Assembly: GCF_014268455.2 (NCBI RefSeq)
Contig: NZ_CP077085.1
Coordinates: 1,488,001-1,552,000, forward strand
Direction of reading: 5' to 3'
DNA: 64,000 nt
Source of the DNA: Pseudomonas shahriarae
GTDB lineage: Bacteria; Pseudomonadota; Gammaproteobacteria; Pseudomonadales; Pseudomonadaceae
Positions 62,524 through 64,000 of the stretch are shown here, piece by piece. Each line of letters opens with the position of its first letter. The first letter of the stretch is position 1. The notes under the pieces are model-generated. The model had not been told where the DNA came from. It worked only from the letters and a program-made list of their open reading frames with translations, and did not search any database. A program made the position numbers and the translations under genes.

Positions 62524-64000
62524 TTACTTTCCCGGAACCAGGGTCAGACGAGTCTTGCCATACACCTTTTCAAAGTTCTGTGGCTGCATCGGGAAGCTCA
62601 GGTATTGCGCCTTGAGCCACGGATCAATGCCATTGGCATAGTTCGGGCTGGCAGGGTTGCCGGATTGGCCGATCCCGCCTTGACCCATCATCGGTTCCAC
62701 CTGGCCGAAATCGACAATCATGCGCAGGGCCTGGACTTGGCTGGTGGCGAAATCCTGCCCCCAATTGTAAGGCGTTGCGTTCAACGTACTGTGATCGCCG
62801 CCGGCTGCCAATGGGCCGCGAATCGTCTGGCCGCCGGTGTTTTTCCAGGTGTAGCTGTGCAGTTTGCCCCATTGCCAGGCCTTGTGATCTGCGCCCAACT
62901 GGCTGTCGCCGGCGGTGATTGCAGCAGCCAGGCTGCGGGCGAGAATCGCCGGTTTGTCTTCTTTGCCAGGGGTGCGCAGGTCGTCCCAGAACGGGCTGTC
63001 TTCACGCCCCAGCAGATGGTCGGCCTGGGCCGCGTAGGACAGGTTGGCGTTGCTGACAAAGGCTTTCCAGGTGGCGCTGGATTCCGGGCCCAGCTCGTCG
63101 AGGAAAATCTGCCTGGCGCTTTCCTGCAGGAACAGTTGGTAGATCGCGGCGTCGGCCGAGGTGGCTGCCAGCCGCCCGTCGAACGCCATCAGGCGGCCCA
63201 GGGCCTGCTGCGCCTTGGCCCGCTCAGCGGCAGGCAGGGCATCAATCGCCTGCTTCAGTGGCTGGGCCATGCCCGGCGCCTGGAACATGCTTTTGAGTTT
63301 GGCGGCGAACAGCGTGGTCTGGTCGTACTGCATGGCGATCACGCTGCGGCTGTCGTGCTTGCCGTTGCCGGCCAGTTGCGCCAGGCGTTCGCTGCGCTCC
63401 GGCGCGGCCCAGGAGTTGGACAGTTGCATGCCGTAGCCGTGGGGCACCGTACGCTGGTTGGCCGTGCCGACCCAGCCCTGTGGCGGGTCCTGGTCATAGG
63501 GATGCAGCATCGCATCGGCGTAGCCGTCCCAGTCAAAGCGCCCGTCCCAGCCCGGCGAGGGCAGCAGGCCTTCACCTTCGCGGCGGTTGGGGAACCGCCC
63601 GGTGACCTGCCAGCCGATATTGCTGGCGTCGGCAAATACCATGTTCAGGGCGATGGCCCGAATCTCGCGGCTGGCGTCCGAGGCTTTTTCCACATTCTGC
63701 GCCCGGGACAGGTCGAAAAACGCATCCAGGCTCTTGTCGTCCTTGAAACTGGCGGTTTGCAGGGCCAGGCCGTAACCGCTGGTCAGCGACTGGGCGCTGT
63801 TGAGCAACGGTCCGTGGCGGGTTTCGTACACCGCCTCGCGAATCGGCCGCTGGCCCTTGGCGAAGAAGGTTTCGTTACGCACGATTGTCGGCAGCCATTT
63901 GCCGTTGTGCTCGTAGTACAGCGCGCTGCCCTGGCGTTTGACCTTCTCCAGGAACAGGTCCTGGGTATCGCCGGACACCTGGCTCATGCTCCACGCCACC
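62524..64000 (-). CDS. Penicillin acylase-family protein, C-terminal part (AHL-acylase-like)
   Basis: At least 491 C-terminal residues of an Ntn-hydrolase of the penicillin amidase family; the gene continues beyond the right edge, so the signal peptide, alpha chain, linker and catalytic Ser are not visible. The beta-chain signature [23 protein letters not shown], split by short loops, [15 protein letters not shown] and the near-C-terminal [14 protein letters not shown] and [22 protein letters not shown] segments fit acyl-homoserine-lactone acylases such as QuiP better than true penicillin acylases. Such proteins are periplasmic and cleave N-acyl groups. It lies upstream of the ABC transporter operon on the same strand. 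Confidence 0.8.
   Translation of the reverse strand, partial: VAWSMSQVSGDTQDLFLEKVKRQGSALYYEHNGKWLPTIVRNETFFAKGQRPIREAVYETRHGPLLNSAQSLTSGYGLALQTASFKDDKSLDAFFDLSRAQNVEKASDASREIRAIALNMVFADASNIGWQVTGRFPNRREGEGLLPSPGWDGRFDWDGYADAMLHPYDQDPPQGWVGTANQRTVPHGYGMQLSNSWAAPERSERLAQLAGNGKHDSRSVIAMQYDQTTLFAAKLKSMFQAPGMAQPLKQAIDALPAAERAKAQQALGRLMAFDGRLAATSADAAIYQLFLQESARQIFLDELGPESSATWKAFVSNANLSYAAQADHLLGREDSPFWDDLRTPGKEDKPAILARSLAAAITAGDSQLGADHKAWQWGKLHSYTWKNTGGQTIRGPLAAGGDHSTLNATPYNWGQDFATSQVQALRMIVDFGQVEPMMGQGGIGQSGNPASPNYANGIDPWLKAQYLSFPMQPQNFEKVYGKTRLTLVPGK

Overview
This 64 kb window is the chromosomal core of a Pseudomonas, most likely of the P. fluorescens group. The evidence is the gene content and order, the GC-rich third codon positions, and the many intergenic inverted repeats built on GTGGGAGCGGGCTTGC / GTGGGAGCTGGCTTGC, which are typical fluorescent-pseudomonad REP elements. 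No rRNA, tRNA, CRISPR array, prophage or intact insertion sequence was seen. Species assignment and comparisons with other genomes are from memory, not from a search.

Layout. (1) 1-5.1 kb: the 3' end of an RND efflux pump, a 60-residue His/Cys/Met-rich orphan, then the leftward set plsB - YbaY-type lipoprotein - DUF4197 protein, and a cold-shock gene with a good sigma-70 promoter. (2) 5.2-10.5 kb: a leftward block of a conserved small protein, rlmA, dapE and an ndvB-like beta-glucan synthase. (3) 10.6-21.5 kb: tcdA, the csdA-csdE sulfur-transfer pair, dapD, an ArsC-like reductase, a Na+/H+ antiporter, dapC, glnD and map. Three lysine/diaminopimelate genes (dapE, dapD, dapC) lie within 11 kb. 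(4) 21.9-47.3 kb: a long rightward housekeeping run: rpsB-tsf, pyrH-frr-uppS-cdsA-dxr-rseP, bamA-skp-lpxD-fabZ-lpxA-lpxB-rnhB, dnaE, accA, tilS, pyrG-kdsA, eno, ftsB-ispD. It links translation, isoprenoid and phospholipid synthesis, outer-membrane assembly and lipid A synthesis. (5) 48.1-51.1 kb: glutathione-dependent formaldehyde detoxification (LysR regulator, adhC, fghA). (6) 51.2-56.3 kb: ispF-truD-surE-pcm-nlpD-rpoS. (7) 56.4-57.9 kb: a second cold-shock gene, dcd and a small proline-rich protein. (8) 58.1-64 kb: a leftward polar amino-acid ABC transporter operon with a zinc deacylase-like gene inside it, preceded by the C-terminal part of a penicillin/AHL-acylase-family protein.

Many adjacent genes share ATGA or GTGA stop/start overlaps (pyrH/frr, cdsA/dxr, fabZ/lpxA, lpxB/rnhB, ftsB/ispD, ispF/truD, csdA/csdE), suggesting translational coupling. 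Where genes do not overlap there are often intrinsic hairpins, including one inside the rseP-bamA gap and one whose stem covers the ispF ribosome-binding site. I see no clearly novel multigene system. The best candidates for new biology are the His-rich small protein at 753-935, the acylase/deacylase/transporter arrangement at 58-64 kb, and the local regulatory hairpins.
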